A stretch of DNA of 64,000 nt from Chitinophagales bacterium (GCA_017303475.1 JAFLBO010000027.1:1-64000); one strand, 5' to 3'; positions 1-9,141 are shown, numbered from the stretch's first letter. Translations and numbers: made by a program. The notes: a model not told the origin generated them from the sequence alone.

Positions 1-74
1 CTTTCTGATCCGTTCAAAACCTCCTCAACTACACGCTTTTTGAACTCGTCCGAGTAATGGTTTACTTTTTTCAT
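1..74 (-). CDS. IS3-family transposase OrfA, N-terminal fragment cut by window edge
   Basis: The first 24 codons read MKKVNHYSDEFKKRVVEEVL and continue NGSE before the edge. The pattern YSxEFKxxVVxEVLxG is the start of the helix-turn-helix domain (HTH_Tnp_1) of IS3-type OrfA proteins. The gene runs leftwards out of the window, so completeness and the presence of OrfB cannot be judged. OrfA binds the IS ends and is normally fused to OrfB by programmed frameshifting to make the active DDE transposase. The identification rests on 24 residues plus the terminal repeat beside them. Confidence 0.6.
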   Translation of the reverse strand, partial: MKKVNHYSDEFKKRVVEEVLNGSE

Positions 75-127
75 CTTTGTCCTGTTTTTAATTTACTTTT
101 TGTGTAAACCTATTCCAGGACAAGTCA
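1..127 (-). mobile_element. Terminus of an IS3-like insertion sequence, rest outside the window
   Basis: The complementary strand from 127 begins TGACTTGTCCTGGAATAGG, followed by a short leader and then the start of a transposase-like reading frame. A TG-initiated terminal inverted repeat close to OrfA is typical of IS3-family ends. The predicted end lies five bases after the stop codon of the neighbouring gene, so the insertion does not disrupt it. The other end and the target duplication are not visible, so the exact boundary is inferred. Confidence 0.6.
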
Positions 128-131
128 TTCC

Positions 132-2666
132 CTAAAACTCTACCCACACCCCAAACCGCACCCCGTATTTGGTGGTGCCGGGGTGTTCGAGATAGGTGAA
201 CCTGCGGATCAGGTCTACCCTGAAAACCCGGAAAATATTGGTGATGCCTACACTTGCTTCAATATAAGGCTTTGATTCGAGCGTATAGGTGATAGGGGTA
301 CCATCCGGAAACTCCGGGAATTTGAGCAAATTTGGATTGTTTTCCGGCCTGTTTTGAGCAGAAACCTGGCCATAAAGCATCTTGAAGGAACAGGCTTCCC
401 GAAGTTTGAGTTTACGCAACAAGGGAATTTTATTAAAAAACACTCCCTGAAAATAGTGATCCATCATCACGGTGGCATAGCGATCGCTGACAAACTCCAT
501 GAAGTTCATCAGGTTGTACGAAAATTGCTGGGCAATATACGTTTGGTTCCCCTGGTGGATGGTCAACAAAGGAAATGGCACCTGCCCGAAAACGCCTCCA
601 ACCTCAATGTATAATTTGTTGTAGCCAATAGGTGGCAGGGTGGAAAACTTGTAAAAACTGGCCACCACGTTGTGGTAATCATAATTGCCACCGGCCACTC
701 CTTTTAACCCTTTAGCATAACGAAGCATCAGGGTATAGTTAAAGTCAACTATTGCCCTGGTTGTTCCGCCCTGGTAAAATGTTTCACCAGGAGAATAGCG
801 CAACTGCGCAAAAGCCGCCGTGGCTACCACAGGATCCTGAATAGGAGTAGTGCTTTCAGATGGCACAAAAAACAAAGCACCGGCTGGTCGGAACTGACGT
901 TGATCCCCGCCTACAATGAAGGAGAAATGACTGGGGAACTCCCGCTCGTATTGCGCATTTATCCGGTCGTAATAGAAAAATTTATCGTTCACTCCCCGTA
1001 CAACAGAATTGGCAAAAGAGGCCGGATTGCCCTGGAAATTCTGCACCGGCAACAACATGTCATGCAGATAATTCACCCTGACAACATGATTAGGGAATTT
1101 ATTAAACTCTGAACCTTTTAACCCATATACCCCTCCGATGCTGTATTTGAACTGCTCATCCTTGAATCCGTAAGCTAAATAGCCCTCCATGCGCCAGTTT
1201 TTGCTCATTTTCGGGCCGGTCCTACCGCCTACTTTAAGCCTGTTACCCTCCACTGCATTGTAAGCATAAAAGGTACTCAGAGGGCCCACCTGAAATTTAT
1301 TAAGTTCCAGGTAACCGCCAAAAACAGCATAACCCAACTTGGTCAGGGTTTTGTAGTATCGTGTATTTCTCAGGCTGTCAATATTGGTATAGGTAGCTTT
1401 TTCAGCCTGATTTAACGGCGATGGGCGCGTATTTTCCCAATATTCCGTACTGGTTACCGTTTTTGCGGAAGGCAAGGTTATGGTTTCGGATGCCACACCT
1501 TGAAGTAGTGTATCTGCCAGTACAGGGTTAATTTGCGGGGATCGGTGGGTAACGAGTCGCTGTGCCACCATACCCACGCCACGCTTGTTGTAGCCAAAAT
1601 GCATCCGGTAATCCTCACTGGCCATCACCCATTTGCCGGATGGCAACAATTGAAAATCCTGTTCCACCACCAATTCCTTCACCCAGTTGAGGTTGATGTT
1701 AGGATTAATGGAAAAATTAATCCGGGAAACCGCATAGGTACTGTCCAGCACCACATAGAGATCTCCCTGAAGCAACATATCCTGTTTGTTTTTGGGGTAA
1801 AACTCCAGTCGGACCACCTTCCTGCCATGATCTTCCAGGGTATCTGCCGAATAATATCGATAAAATAATGGCGCATTTTTGGCAATCGGACTCATAAACT
1901 GATCCGAAAGCATTTCTACGTAGTTGTCGTAAATGTCAACTTCCTGATAGAGGTACTGCAGACCCTTGTCCATACCTTCATCATCCACCATTTCACCAAA
2001 GCGGACTGATTTGGTGGCTTTAATGTACTTTTTCCAGCGTTTAGGATCTGATTGACTATAATAGTCCATCACATTTTCCTGTAGAAACACTGGCATAACC
2101 GGAAGCCCACCCAGTTTACTGGTATCCGTGTTTTCCAGTACAAAACGCATGGGTTTGAGCAGTTTTCTGTTTTTGAGCTTTTCATCCATATTGCTCAATC
2201 CAAGAAAAATCTTTTCATACTGCTCATCCTGATAATATTTCAGATCATCGATGTGGTTTTTATCCCGGTTGGCAATCACCAATTCAATCAGTTCTACTAC
2301 TGGATTATCCTTGCGACGGTATTTTTTTGCTTTGATGGTTACCTCTTCAAGTTCATTGGTAACCGGTTTTAAAGCTACATCCAGGGTTTGTTCCTCGCCC
2401 GTGCGCACGGGTAGAACCTGAGCCTGATAGCTAACGTAAGAAAACTGGAGTTTGGTAATTTTTTGATCTGTACGCAACAGGAAGTACCCATCGTCATCTG
2501 TCCGGGTACCGGCTGCAAAGCCTGGAGCTGAAACGCTCACAAACGCCAGCCCCTCCTTCGTTTCGGCGTCGGTTACCCTGCCTTTAACGAGGGTTAGCAC
2601 ATTTTTTTGTGCCCAAACAAAGGAAGGAAACAAAAAGGCGATGGAAGCCCAAAGCAAGAGACGCAT
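132..2666 (-). CDS. DUF5686 / carboxypeptidase-like regulatory domain outer-membrane protein
   Basis: 844 aa with a signal peptide (residues 1-19, ending VWAQ). Residues about 27-107 form a CarboxypepD_reg-like beta-sandwich (VKGRVTDAETKEGLAFVSV, then a DDDGYF turn), the domain that caps many Bacteroidota TonB-dependent receptors. The remaining 700 residues match the DUF5686 pattern: a charged helical part, a segment reading LYVVLDSTYAVSRINFSINP, and a C-terminal half of alternating aromatic strands ending in an aromatic residue (VWVEF), as in outer-membrane beta-barrels. There is no TonB box or plug domain. Function in this family is unknown; an envelope role is likely. It lies 90 bp downstream of cinA on the same strand, and an IS is inserted five bases past its stop codon. 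Confidence 0.85.
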   Translation of the reverse strand: MRLLLWASIAFLFPSFVWAQKNVLTLVKGRVTDAETKEGLAFVSVSAPGFAAGTRTDDDGYFLLRTDQKITKLQFSYVSYQAQVLPVRTGEEQTLDVALKPVTNELEEVTIKAKKYRRKDNPVVELIELVIANRDKNHIDDLKYYQDEQYEKIFLGLSNMDEKLKNRKLLKPMRFVLENTDTSKLGGLPVMPVFLQENVMDYYSQSDPKRWKKYIKATKSVRFGEMVDDEGMDKGLQYLYQEVDIYDNYVEMLSDQFMSPIAKNAPLFYRYYSADTLEDHGRKVVRLEFYPKNKQDMLLQGDLYVVLDSTYAVSRINFSINPNINLNWVKELVVEQDFQLLPSGKWVMASEDYRMHFGYNKRGVGMVAQRLVTHRSPQINPVLADTLLQGVASETITLPSAKTVTSTEYWENTRPSPLNQAEKATYTNIDSLRNTRYYKTLTKLGYAVFGGYLELNKFQVGPLSTFYAYNAVEGNRLKVGGRTGPKMSKNWRMEGYLAYGFKDEQFKYSIGGVYGLKGSEFNKFPNHVVRVNYLHDMLLPVQNFQGNPASFANSVVRGVNDKFFYYDRINAQYEREFPSHFSFIVGGDQRQFRPAGALFFVPSESTTPIQDPVVATAAFAQLRYSPGETFYQGGTTRAIVDFNYTLMLRYAKGLKGVAGGNYDYHNVVASFYKFSTLPPIGYNKLYIEVGGVFGQVPFPLLTIHQGNQTYIAQQFSYNLMNFMEFVSDRYATVMMDHYFQGVFFNKIPLLRKLKLREACSFKMLYGQVSAQNRPENNPNLLKFPEFPDGTPITYTLESKPYIEASVGITNIFRVFRVDLIRRFTYLEHPGTTKYGVRFGVWVEF

Positions 2667-2756
2667 AGGAACGGGGTATTAAACGAAGCGCAAAGATGCT
2701 TCATTTACCCCTGTTCTGAGGTTAAGGCGTCCGGGTTAAACATTGTTTTAACAGAA

Positions 2757-4019
2757 TCAGACTTCTAACAGGAACTTTCGCACCATATTAAGTGCATAAA
2801 CTCCTGTCAACTGGATATTTTTTGCCCGGTCTCTGCCAAAAATAATTTTGGTGGCAATGGTTCGGTTTGCATCGCTAACGGCCATCCAAACCGTTCCCAC
2901 AGGTTTATCAGGGGTTCCGCCACCCGGACCGGCAATACCGGAAATAGCCAGTGAAACATCTACGCCGAGTGTTTTTCTGGCGCCTTCAGCCATTTCCCGC
3001 ACTGTTTCTTCACTTACCGCACCAAAATGCTCCAGTGTTTCCGGCTTGACACCCAGTAGCTTGGTTTTCATTTCATAGGAATAGCTCACCACAGAGCCCG
3101 GGAAGTAATCGGAGGAGCCCGGCACGAGTGTAATCATGTGCGCCACATAGCCACCCGTGCAGCTCTCAGCCGTTCCAAATTGCTTGCCTTGTCTGCGCAG
3201 TATTTGCCCCACTACTTCCTGCAAGGAATCGTTTTCTTCGCCATACACCAGGTCGGGAATCAGGGCCCATAATTGTGCTTTCAGGGCATCCAGTTCTTCC
3301 TGGAGCATGACTTCAGCACCTTCCGTCAGATCGCCAGGCCAAACGCCGGTTAGTCGGAGTCGCACCTGTCCCAATGTGGGCAAATAGGCCAACTTGATAT
3401 GGGCAGGCAGGGCATCTTCAAATGCCTCAAGGCGTTTAGCGATATTACTTTCCCCCTCACCCGCAGTTTGCAGGGTGCGGTGAACGATGGGGCGGGCCAC
3501 GAATTTTGCTTTAAGTCGCGGCAGCACCTCATGGGTCATGAGATATTCCATTTCAAACGGCACACCCGGAAGCGAAACCACCACTTTGCCATCGCGTTCG
3601 AACCACATACCAGAGGCTGTGCCCACCTTATTGGGCAGGATCAGGGCTTTCTCTGGCAACATAGCCTGGTGGCGGATGGACTCCGGTGGAGTACCCCGAC
3701 CAATTTTCTTGAAATAGCCGTCAATCCGATCATACACGTCCTGGTGAAACACCAACGGACTGTCGAACAATTCACACAGCGTGGTTTTGGTAATATCGTC
3801 TTTGGTAGGCCCGAGTCCGCCCGTAATAAGTACGATAGGCGCATTGGCCATGGCCAGTTCCACCCCGTCGATAATAGCCTGGCGGGTATCGCCCACACTG
3901 CTTTTCCCTTTTACGACAATGCCGTTCAGGTTCAGTTGGCGGCTCATCCAGGCCGAATTGGTGTCCGTTATTTGTCCGATGAGGATTTCATCTCCGATGG
4001 TAAGCAGGTGTGCGGTCAT
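2757..4019 (-). CDS. cinA: CinA family protein (nicotinamide-nucleotide amidase / competence-damage inducible)
   Basis: 420 aa, full length for two-domain CinA. The N-terminal molybdopterin-binding-like (COG1058) domain is residues 1-170, starting TAHLLTIGDEILIGQITDTN with the GGLGPTKDD loop. The C-terminal PncC domain is about 260-420 and carries the AESCTGG motif and the SGIAGPGGGTPDKPVGTVW segment that form the amidase active site. PncC deamidates NMN to nicotinate mononucleotide in pyridine-nucleotide recycling; the N-terminal domain of CinA proteins can have ADP-ribose pyrophosphatase activity. The protein is cytoplasmic with no signal peptide. The ATG is the first in frame. It may be cotranscribed with the DUF5686 gene 90 bp downstream; I see no terminator in that gap. 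Confidence 0.93.
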   Translation of the reverse strand: MTAHLLTIGDEILIGQITDTNSAWMSRQLNLNGIVVKGKSSVGDTRQAIIDGVELAMANAPIVLITGGLGPTKDDITKTTLCELFDSPLVFHQDVYDRIDGYFKKIGRGTPPESIRHQAMLPEKALILPNKVGTASGMWFERDGKVVVSLPGVPFEMEYLMTHEVLPRLKAKFVARPIVHRTLQTAGEGESNIAKRLEAFEDALPAHIKLAYLPTLGQVRLRLTGVWPGDLTEGAEVMLQEELDALKAQLWALIPDLVYGEENDSLQEVVGQILRRQGKQFGTAESCTGGYVAHMITLVPGSSDYFPGSVVSYSYEMKTKLLGVKPETLEHFGAVSEETVREMAEGARKTLGVDVSLAISGIAGPGGGTPDKPVGTVWMAVSDANRTIATKIIFGRDRAKNIQLTGVYALNMVRKFLLEV

Positions 4020-4149
4020 TGCCTAAGTGGTCCGATAAGCTAAATAGGGCCGCAATATTCGGCCAAATTCGGCAATTCAAAGCCATCAGAACAGTACCAA
4101 TAGCATTTAGTTGCCCTAATTCAATGTGTTTTTGTTTTCAAGCCCGCGG

Positions 4150-4833
4150 TTAGGCCACACTTTTCGACTTGTTGCCCAGGTTCTGTATTTTTTTGCTAAA
4201 ATAAATTTGAACAGGCACTAACAATAAGGTAGGACCAAACCATTGAGCCCACCAGGGCAGGAAATGCGCCGCGTTTACAGTAAAAGCCGTTGTACTGGCG
4301 ATAAAAGCACCCAGCATAGTCATACTGTGCATACGCATCCAGTTCAGGCTGCTCATTTGCTCAGGCTTGCTGAAGGTTTTCCAGTTTAAACGCACATCCA
4401 TGGAAGAATTCAGACCAAATACGCCAAATAAGATGGGAAAAATGACATTATCACCATTTATGCCATGCCAGACCGACATGCCTAGCATATACACCGCATT
4501 CAAGGCCAGAAGAGCAGTATATCCCCAGTCGAGCCTGGAAACCTGGCTGCCTTTCATCAGAAATATACTCCGAACGCCACGAAGCAGTCCGGCCAGAACC
4601 AACACAGCAATACCCAGGAGAAATTGATAAAACGGTTGGTCTGGGTATTTCAAAAAACCAATGAAAGAGGTTAGAACCACCCAGAGCATAGCGTAATAAA
4701 AAATCTTGCCGGCAATGCGGTGATTGCCTGGGTTTTTGAAATTGTAAAATATGGCTACCGGTCCGGAAAGCAGGGTAACCGATCCGGCAACGATGTGCGA
4801 GTAGAGACTGAATGAAGAAAGAATGTCGAGCAT
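4150..4833 (-). CDS. Polytopic membrane protein, DUF2306-like
   Basis: 227 aa from the chosen ATG. An upstream in-frame ATG would add 38 residues with no membrane or coding character, so the start at MLDILSSFSLYSHIVAG is preferred. Six or seven hydrophobic helices span nearly the whole protein. The sequence HIVAGSVTLLSGP and GNHRIAGKIFYYAM resembles the histidine-containing helices of DUF2306 predicted membrane proteins, but the assignment is tentative. It is monocistronic, with more than 300 bp of regulatory-looking DNA upstream including three 20-bp-spaced direct repeats, so it is probably controlled by a dedicated DNA-binding regulator. Function unknown. Confidence 0.75.
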   Translation of the reverse strand: MLDILSSFSLYSHIVAGSVTLLSGPVAIFYNFKNPGNHRIAGKIFYYAMLWVVLTSFIGFLKYPDQPFYQFLLGIAVLVLAGLLRGVRSIFLMKGSQVSRLDWGYTALLALNAVYMLGMSVWHGINGDNVIFPILFGVFGLNSSMDVRLNWKTFSKPEQMSSLNWMRMHSMTMLGAFIASTTAFTVNAAHFLPWWAQWFGPTLLLVPVQIYFSKKIQNLGNKSKSVA

Positions 4834-4911
4834 AGCGATGTAATTTTTTAATGGCACAAAGGACGCCGACAATTTTATTCTACAGCGGAAAGAGGGCTTT
4901 ATCGCAAGCTT

Positions 4912-4964
4912 TTGGGGCGAATGGAAACCTGTTGGGGCAGATGGCAAGAATTTGGGACGAATGG
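4912..4964. promoter_or_regulatory. Three operator-like direct repeats with exact 20-bp period
   Basis: Three copies of TTGGGGCGAATGG-like sequence start at 4912, 4932 and 4952 (TTGGGGCGAATGG, TTGGGGCAGATGG, TTGGGACGAATGG). The 20-bp period is about two helical turns, so all copies face the same side of DNA. They lie 79-131 bp upstream of the membrane protein start at 4833. Direct repeats about two turns apart are the usual arrangement for LytTR-type response regulators. The regulator identity is an inference; the repeats are directly visible. Confidence 0.6.
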
Positions 4965-4980
4965 GAAGGCGGCGAATTGA

Positions 4981-5020
4981 ATTACATGATTGACGAGTAC
5001 ATGATTACATGATTGACGAG
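4981..5020. repeat. Perfect 17-bp direct repeat
   Basis: ATTACATGATTGACGAG occurs at 4981-4997 and again at 5004-5020, separated by six bases. It lies in the 364-bp gap between the divergent membrane-protein and MFS genes. No function can be assigned; it could be a regulator site or a slippage remnant. Confidence 0.7.
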
Positions 5021-5024
5021 GGAG

Positions 5025-5110
5025 GCGTTCGGTTTGGTATCCCGGCAGGGTTGCAGGCCCTAATTAGCCCCAGCGGGGCGGTAAGATTGGTAGACACGTC
5101 GATCACAATA
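5025..5110. repeat. REP-like dispersed palindromic element
   Basis: The segment contains the short hairpin GCCCC-AGC-GGGGC at 5067-5079 followed by a GGTAAGATTGGTAGACACG tail. Its first part, GGCGTTCGGTTTGGTAT, resembles GGCGTTCAGTTTGATAT inside the large inverted repeat near 48304. Short GC-rich hairpins with conserved tails are typical of REP elements in Bacteroidota. Whether this exact sequence is multicopy in the genome cannot be seen here. Confidence 0.45.
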
Positions 5111-5197
5111 TATATAACAAAATTTACGGTTGGATTGGAAGAGATTTACAACCTTCGTCGCTGATCCGCCTGAAGTAAAGCGCGGTGGCTCGATTAC

Positions 5198-6436
5198 ATG
5201 AAAAACAATTGGCAAATCAAGGCATCATTGTTCCTGAACTACTTTGTGTTCGCCATTTTGCTGAACAGTGTGGGCACAGTGATTTTACAGGTACAGAACA
5301 ACTATGGCGTATCTCCCGGAGAAGCGGCCGTGCTGGAAGGCTACAAAGACCTTAGTATTGCCATAGTTTCCTTTTTGTTATCATCTTTTATTACCCGATG
5401 GGGCTATAAAAACGCAATGCTGACGGCTTTGGGCCTGGTGGTGGTGGTATGTTTTGTAGTGCCCTCGGTACCTGGTTTTTGGGCCACCAAGCTGTTATTT
5501 GCAGCAGTAGGCTCCAGTTTTGCCTTGATCAAGATGTCTGTATATTCCACCATTGGACTGGTAACCAACGATCAGAAATCACATATCAGCCTGATGAGTT
5601 TTATCGAATCGTTTTTCATGGTGGGCATATTTGGCGGATATTTTCTTTTTGCAGCGTTTGTGGACGACAACAATTTACAGAGCACTGCCTGGCTGAAAAT
5701 CTATTACGTACTGGGAAGTATAGCTCTGGCGGCGTTTCTGCTATTGTTTTCGGCGCCATTGGATGAATCAGCCTCCAAAGGCGAATCCAGCAGGTCCATG
5801 ATGGAAGAATTTGCCCAAATGTTTCGGTTGGCAGCCGTACCGCTGGTACTGGTATTTGTATTGTGTGCCTTCTTTTATGTGCTGATTGAACAAAGCATTA
5901 TGAGCTGGCTGCCAACGTACAATCAGGAAGTGCTGCGTTTACCTACCTCATTGAGTATCCAAATGGCCAGTATTTTGGCTGGCAGCACCGCTTTGGGGCG
6001 TTTTTTAGCCGGTTTTGTATTGAAGCAATTTGCCTGGAACCGGGTGCTCACCCTTTGCCTGTTGTTGTCTGGCGGATTGGTTTTGCTGGCCGTGCCGTTG
6101 GCGAGTCAGGTTTCAGGCCAGGAAATTACCGGATGGGGCAATGCACCACTGGCAGCCTTTGTATTCCCTCTGATCGGTTTGTTTCTAGCGCCGGTGTATC
6201 CGGCCATTAACTCTCGGATACTCAGCAGTTTACCCAAACACCAGCATGGATTAATGTCGGGCCTGATCATCATTTTTTCAGCCCTTGGTGGAACTACAGG
6301 CTCCATTATAACCGGACAAATTTTTGGAATGCTGGGTGGCCAAAAAGCATTCTATTTCTCCCTGATCCCCATGGGCATTTTATTGATTGGCCTGATTTAT
6401 TTCAAACGTTTGCAAGACCGTTTTACTACTGCCTGA
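5198..6436 (+). CDS. MFS transporter, sugar-porter type, linked to trehalase
   Basis: 412 aa with about 12 hydrophobic helices and no cleavable signal. The loop after helix 2 reads FITRWGYKNAM, a form of the MFS loop 2-3 motif (GxxxDRxGRR-like), and the second half has matching GxxxGR-type spacing (STALGRFLAGF). The protein resembles FucP-like and other sugar permeases. The trehalase start codon follows this stop codon by three bases, so the two are almost certainly cotranscribed and translationally coupled. The inferred substrate is therefore trehalose or its product glucose, taken up for intracellular hydrolysis. The substrate is inferred only from the neighbour. Confidence 0.88.
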   Translation: MKNNWQIKASLFLNYFVFAILLNSVGTVILQVQNNYGVSPGEAAVLEGYKDLSIAIVSFLLSSFITRWGYKNAMLTALGLVVVVCFVVPSVPGFWATKLLFAAVGSSFALIKMSVYSTIGLVTNDQKSHISLMSFIESFFMVGIFGGYFLFAAFVDDNNLQSTAWLKIYYVLGSIALAAFLLLFSAPLDESASKGESSRSMMEEFAQMFRLAAVPLVLVFVLCAFFYVLIEQSIMSWLPTYNQEVLRLPTSLSIQMASILAGSTALGRFLAGFVLKQFAWNRVLTLCLLLSGGLVLLAVPLASQVSGQEITGWGNAPLAAFVFPLIGLFLAPVYPAINSRILSSLPKHQHGLMSGLIIIFSALGGTTGSIITGQIFGMLGGQKAFYFSLIPMGILLIGLIYFKRLQDRFTTA

Positions 6437-6439
6437 TGT

Positions 6440-7942
6440 ATGAACAACAACTTTCTCCAACTCGCTGCACTTTCCCCGCTGTTTGAAGACGTACAATCAG
6501 GAGGCATATTCCCTGATTCCAAATTTTTCCCGGATTGCACAACCAAAAGTGCCCCTGAGGTCATTTTGGATGCCTACAAGCAACAAAAAGACCAGCCGGG
6601 GTTTGACTTACAAGCATTTGTAAGCACTCATTTCAATTTCCCACCGGACTTTAAGGAGGAACATACGGGGGCTATAAAACCGATATCAGACCACCTGGAC
6701 CAGCTGTGGGATACCTTGCAGCGCCAACCGGGAGATATTGCCGGCGATCCAAATGCCACATTACTACCCCTACCCTACCCATATATTGTACCGGGTGGCC
6801 GATTCAGGGAGATTTATTACTGGGACAGCTATTTTACCATGCTGGGGCTCCGTGAAGCGGGCAAAATAAGTTTGGTAGAAAACATGGTAGACAATTTTGC
6901 CTGGTTGCTTGAAACCTACGGGCATATTCCCACTGGCAACCGAAGCTACTATTTGAGCCGGTCGCAGCCGCCGTTTTTTGCCCTGATGGTGAACCTGTTA
7001 GCCGAAATAAAAGGAGAGCATATTCTGCTGAAATACCGACTTGCCTTAGAAAAAGAGTACCAATACTGGATGGACGGCGAGCAGCGGCTGGAGCCAGGCA
7101 CGCAACACCGGCGATTGGTTTGTTTGCCGGATGGTAGTTTACTGAACAGGTATTGGGATGATCAACCTGAACCCAGGCCCGAGGCATTTGTGGAAGATCA
7201 GCATACGGCCTCGGAAAGTAACAGACCCGCAGCGGAGGTATATCGCGATTTGCGCGCGGCCGCAGAATCCGGATGGGATTTCAGCAGCAGATGGTTGGCA
7301 GATCCACAGCAACTGGCCAGTATTCGTACAACCGCACTGATACCTGTTGACCTGAACTGTTTGATGTATTACCTGGAAAAAACCCTGGTGCATACCTGTA
7401 GGTTATTGCCCGATCATACGCCTGTTGAAGTTTACAAGGATCGGGCGCGCCTGCGCAAGGCAGCCATTCAGCAATATTGCTGGAACCAGGTGCAGGGCTT
7501 TTATACCGATTATGACTGGCAAAACAACAGGCCATCTGATTATCTGACGCTGGCCGGGGTTTTTCCGATGTATTTTCAGATAGCAGATGCCCAGCAGGCG
7601 CGGCAAGTTGCGGATAAGCTTCAGACCGCATTTTTACAAGACGGCGGATTGCGGACTACCCTCATTCATTCCGGGCAGCAATGGGATGCGCCAAACGGGT
7701 GGGCGCCCCTGCAATGGATGAGTTTTGGCGGGTTAAAATCATACGGATTCCAGGAATTGGCAGCGGCTATTCGGCAAAACTGGCTAAACCTGGTGGAGCG
7801 TACCTATGCCTCTACAGGTAAAATGATGGAAAAATACCATGTAGAAGACCTGAATGCCCCGGGCGGAGGAGGTGAATACCCAAACCAGGACGGTTTCGGC
7901 TGGACAAATGGCGTCTATTTGAAACTAAAGCACAGTTTTTAG
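6440..7942 (+). CDS. treF: Cytoplasmic trehalase, GH37
   Basis: 500 aa, about the length of bacterial GH37 trehalases, with no signal peptide, so cytoplasmic as in TreF. It hydrolyses alpha,alpha-trehalose to two glucoses by inversion. Signature 1 is PGGRFREIYYWDSY (residues 118-131) and signature 2 is QWDAPNGWAPLQW (from 414). The predicted general acid is Asp280 in AAESGWDFSSRW and the general base Glu479 in the GGGGEYPNQDGFGWTNG segment; both motifs are intact. It is the second gene of the transporter-trehalase pair. The symbol follows the cytoplasmic type; treA is the name for the periplasmic form. Confidence 0.95.
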   Translation: MNNNFLQLAALSPLFEDVQSGGIFPDSKFFPDCTTKSAPEVILDAYKQQKDQPGFDLQAFVSTHFNFPPDFKEEHTGAIKPISDHLDQLWDTLQRQPGDIAGDPNATLLPLPYPYIVPGGRFREIYYWDSYFTMLGLREAGKISLVENMVDNFAWLLETYGHIPTGNRSYYLSRSQPPFFALMVNLLAEIKGEHILLKYRLALEKEYQYWMDGEQRLEPGTQHRRLVCLPDGSLLNRYWDDQPEPRPEAFVEDQHTASESNRPAAEVYRDLRAAAESGWDFSSRWLADPQQLASIRTTALIPVDLNCLMYYLEKTLVHTCRLLPDHTPVEVYKDRARLRKAAIQQYCWNQVQGFYTDYDWQNNRPSDYLTLAGVFPMYFQIADAQQARQVADKLQTAFLQDGGLRTTLIHSGQQWDAPNGWAPLQWMSFGGLKSYGFQELAAAIRQNWLNLVERTYASTGKMMEKYHVEDLNAPGGGGEYPNQDGFGWTNGVYLKLKHSF

Positions 7943-8185
7943 AAAGCAACGGTTGGAATTCACGGAATTATGTTGTGGTCTATTCCAAACCATTCTGGTT
8001 CCGGAAAAAAACTTTAACAATTGTTACTTAAAACGAAGCGGATACAGGCATCGGTAGTCCGGATTTTTGCCGTATCATTGCACCCCGAACATGAAGAGGT
8101 TAAAGCTGGAATTCGCCTGAAAATCAAGATATTAGCGCGATTTATCAACCCAACTCACCTTTGAAAAATTTTGTGAACGGCGTAT

Positions 8186-9094
8186 ATGCGAAGAACTATT
8201 GACATACTTTCGGCTGGTGAGCTTTTAATGGATTTTGCGACGGCTGATTTTGCCCAAACCATTGAGGAAGGTGCACTTTTCAAAAGGACCCCAATGGGGG
8301 CTCCTGCCCTGTTGGCTATTCAAATGGCACGACTGGGCAATAAAGCCATGCTGGCGGCTACCGTTGGCACAGATGATATGGGTAAAACCTTGATCAGCTA
8401 CATGAAGCAAATGGGAGTAGACGCCTCCTGTGTTGCTCAGTTGGAAGAGCCAACTACCCTGATATTGAATACCAAATCTGCCACAGAATCCAATATCCAG
8501 GTATATCGCGGAGCTGACTCCATGTTATCTATTCGTCAGTTCCCTTTCCAGTCCTTTGAACAGATTGGTGTTTTTCACGCCACTTGTTTTGCCTTGAGTA
8601 AAAATCCTTCTCAACACGTAATTCTGCAGGCTGCTGAACGCGCCCAACGTGCCGGATGTATTGTTTCGCTGGACCTGAACTACACGCAAAAGATTTTTCC
8701 TGATAGAATTGAGGCTAAGAAGGCTGTTTCTGAATTTGCCCGTTACAAAGCTCTGATCAAACTCTCAGCTCAGGACTGGCGTAATTTATACGAAGATACC
8801 TCCCCAGCCCCACAGGCGGTTATAGAACACTTCCTCAAAATCGGCGCTGAAGGTGTTTGTTATATCAGCGACGAAGCATTCTGGGTAGGAAATGGTCAGG
8901 AAACACATTCACTGCCCTTCCGGAACACAAGCTCTCCAGACACTCACACTTTCATGGCAGGGTACCTTACGGCAAGACTTGACGATAAAAACCTGCTGGA
9001 TTGTGCGGTTGCTGGAAGGAAAATGTCGGAGATGCAGACATCCAATGCGGACCAGGTATCCCGGGAACAGATCTATTCCGAGCTGGAAGGCTAA
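8186..9094 (+). CDS. PfkB/ribokinase-fold protein with degenerate active site (likely pseudoenzyme)
   Basis: 302 aa, the length of a fructokinase-type PfkB carbohydrate kinase, and alignable along its whole length (DILSAGELLMDF at the N-terminus, substrate lid, then GVDASCV and VSLDLNYTQKIFPD). The two diagnostic motifs are broken. The N-terminal PGGAPAN motif reads PMGAPAL (36-42), losing a glycine and the substrate-contacting Asn. The catalytic and anion-hole motif DTTGAGDAF reads SSPDTHTF (about 249-256), so the GAGD loop and its catalytic Asp are absent. The frame is intact, so it is not a decaying pseudogene. A regulatory, binding or scaffold role is more likely than sugar phosphorylation. 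The upstream gap of 243 bp has no clear -7 motif. Confidence 0.8.
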   Translation: MRRTIDILSAGELLMDFATADFAQTIEEGALFKRTPMGAPALLAIQMARLGNKAMLAATVGTDDMGKTLISYMKQMGVDASCVAQLEEPTTLILNTKSATESNIQVYRGADSMLSIRQFPFQSFEQIGVFHATCFALSKNPSQHVILQAAERAQRAGCIVSLDLNYTQKIFPDRIEAKKAVSEFARYKALIKLSAQDWRNLYEDTSPAPQAVIEHFLKIGAEGVCYISDEAFWVGNGQETHSLPFRNTSSPDTHTFMAGYLTARLDDKNLLDCAVAGRKMSEMQTSNADQVSREQIYSELEG

Positions 9095-9141
9095 TTTTCT
9101 TCCATTTTACTGCTTATTTTTCTTTTCTGATGACTCGCATT

